From: CAYYAQ01 sp964469555
Lineage (GTDB): Bacteria; Planctomycetota; UBA1135; UBA2386
Length of the DNA stretch: 5,641 nt
NCBI GenBank assembly: GCA_964469555.1
Contig: CAYYAQ010000230.1
Span: 1 to 5,641 of the forward strand
Direction: 5' to 3'
In this document: positions 4,868 through 5,641 of the stretch, piece after piece
Layout: the number at the start of each line of letters is the position of its first letter
Position numbering within the stretch: the first letter of the stretch is position 1
The notes under the pieces: model-generated
The model's database searches: none
What the model saw: only the letters and a program-made list of their open reading frames with translations
Told to the model about the DNA's origin: nothing
Position numbers and translations under genes: made by a program

Positions 4868-5641
4868 TTCGACTCGCCCCGCAGGGTCTCGTAGAACGCG
4901 AGCAGACGCCGCGCCGCCTTGCCTTCGTCCATCAATTCGGTGACCCGCGCGCGCGCCGCGGCGCGGAGGTTCTCGCGGGCGTCGGGATTGTTGATCAACT
5001 TCGTCAACGCCTGCGACATCTGGGTGACGTCTTCCTCGATCGTCAAACCGCAAGCTTCGAGCGCCGCACCCTCGTAGCGGCGCGTAAGCATGTCGGGGAG
5101 GATGCCGCGCTGCGTCGTGACGACGGGGGCGCCGGCGGCGAGGGCTTCGCGCACGGCACGGCAGGTGCCATCGCTGCCCGGAACCAGGAATACGAACAGG
5201 TCCAGGGTCTTCAGCGCGAGGCTGTACTCTGGCTCGTGCAAGTACCCCGGNNNNNNNNNNGCGTTCGATCGGGGCGTGCACCAAATCGCGAAGGTGGTCG
5301 GGGTGGCCCCGACCCAGAAGCACGAATCGCGCGTGGGGCGATTCATCGATGACCTGGCGGGCGACGTCCCACAGGAACTCGAACCGACGGTGCGGCTGCA
5401 CGCGCGCCGTGATCCCGATGACGATGTTCTCCGGCGAGAGCCCCCACTGCTCGCGAAGATCGCCGTCGAGCCGGTCGAAGCGACCCCAATCCGTCGTCGG
5501 TTCCTGCACGTGGATGCGATCCATGCCGAATCCGAAACGCTCAGCCATCTGCTCCGCGCACCGCGTCGTCGGGACGACGACACCGTCGGTGTTGCCGAAC
5601 GCGAAGCGGTTCCTGAGGGACTTCTTGGGAGCGTCCGGCTC
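4864..5641 (-). CDS. GT4-type glycosyltransferase, 5' end outside the window and interrupted by an assembly gap
   Basis: Two stretches belong to one gene. Bases 5641-5261 give 127 residues, with TDGVVVPTTRCAEQMAERFG, then IVIGITARVQPHRRFEFL and ARFVLLGRGHPDHLRDL: the domain linker and first half of the donor-binding domain of GT-B enzymes. Bases 5250-4864 give 128 residues, starting PGYLHEPEY, then LDLFVFLVPGSDGTCRAVREALAAGAPVVTT and RGILPDML. This second part holds the EX7E-type donor motif, here with Asp in the first position (SDGTCRAVRE). Such enzymes transfer a nucleotide-activated sugar to a growing surface glycan. Taken through the 10 N literally, the two halves fall in different frames, but each meets the gap exactly at a codon edge, so a wrong gap size explains it better than a frameshift. 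The N-terminal acceptor domain is outside the window. The substrate is unknown; its operon partners suggest LPS-core-like assembly. Confidence 0.88.
   Translation of the reverse strand, partial: SRTLPRSPSGTASRSATPTVSSSRRRGARSRWLSVSDSAWIASTCRNRRRIGVASTGSTAIFASSGGSRRRTSSSGSRRACSRTVGSSSCGTSPARSSMNRPTRDSCFWVGATPTTFAIWCTPRSNXXXXPGYLHEPEYSLALKTLDLFVFLVPGSDGTCRAVREALAAGAPVVTTQRGILPDMLTRRYEGAALEACGLTIEEDVTQMSQALTKLINNPDARENLRAAARARVTELMDEGKAARRLLAFYETLRGESK
5251..5260. other. Assembly gap (10 N) inside the GT4 gene
   Basis: Ten undetermined bases. On the coding strand the codon just before the gap ends at 5261 and the first codon after it begins at 5250, so the true missing length should be a multiple of three (10 is not). 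GT4 proteins usually have several residues between the helix ending in ER and the GYL strand, so roughly 5-10 residues may be missing. Flanking CCCCGG and CGATCGGGG are partly complementary, so a GC hairpin may have blocked sequencing. Confidence 0.9.

Noticed and set aside
4450..5352. 300-residue plus-strand open frame crossing the N run
   Set aside because: Arg/Gly/Ser-rich antisense composition, no motif, spans the gap and two real minus-strand genes.
3839..5548. 569-residue minus-strand frame fusing GT4 and kinase
   Set aside because: It reads through the N run. Its first half is the real GT4 N-terminal part, but after the gap it is out of frame until it enters the kinase. The real genes overlap at ATGA.

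Overview
The window is GC-rich (about 58-68% in two lines I counted) and densely coded. It comes from a Gram-negative-type bacterium: it carries a lipopolysaccharide-style surface-sugar module and an apparently exported PDZ protein. The Lys/Ala/Pro-rich low-complexity tail on that protein would fit Planctomycetota or a similar high-GC lineage, but this is a weak guess. No insertion sequence, phage gene, CRISPR array or origin is visible.

Layout. (1) Bases 1-1302, minus strand: one large open frame that runs off the left edge. It encodes an apparently exported protein with two PDZ domains, a basic linker, a thioredoxin-like domain whose CxxC is CxxS, and a tail of PKKAQ pentapeptide repeats. 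(2) Bases 1303-1488: divergent intergenic region with a ribosome-binding site for the PDZ gene and a sigma70-like promoter for the tRNA. (3) Bases 1489-1564, plus strand: tRNA-Glu(CUC) with encoded CCA, followed by a strong GC hairpin at 1570-1597. (4) Bases 1618-2691, plus strand: a dGTPase/dNTPase of the HD superfamily (dgt-like), starting only 20 bases after the hairpin. (5) Bases 2712-5641, minus strand, convergent with dgt: three genes transcribed right to left, each overlapping the next by 4 bases. They are a GT-B glycosyltransferase of the GT4 type (5' end outside the window, interrupted by a run of 10 N), a lipopolysaccharide-kinase-like protein, and a GT9 heptosyltransferase-like enzyme with cysteine clusters at both ends.

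How they work together. The three overlapping genes form a tight, probably translationally coupled unit. The likely task is to add sugars to a lipid-anchored surface glycan (LPS core-like) and to phosphorylate a sugar in it. The dNTPase is housekeeping nucleotide-pool control, and the tRNA is a normal translation gene. The PDZ/thioredoxin-like protein is the least conventional element. I recognise each of its domains but not the whole architecture, and its function is unknown.

The run of N at 5251-5260 is an assembly gap. Reading-frame phase on its two sides shows that 10 cannot be the real length if the gene is intact.
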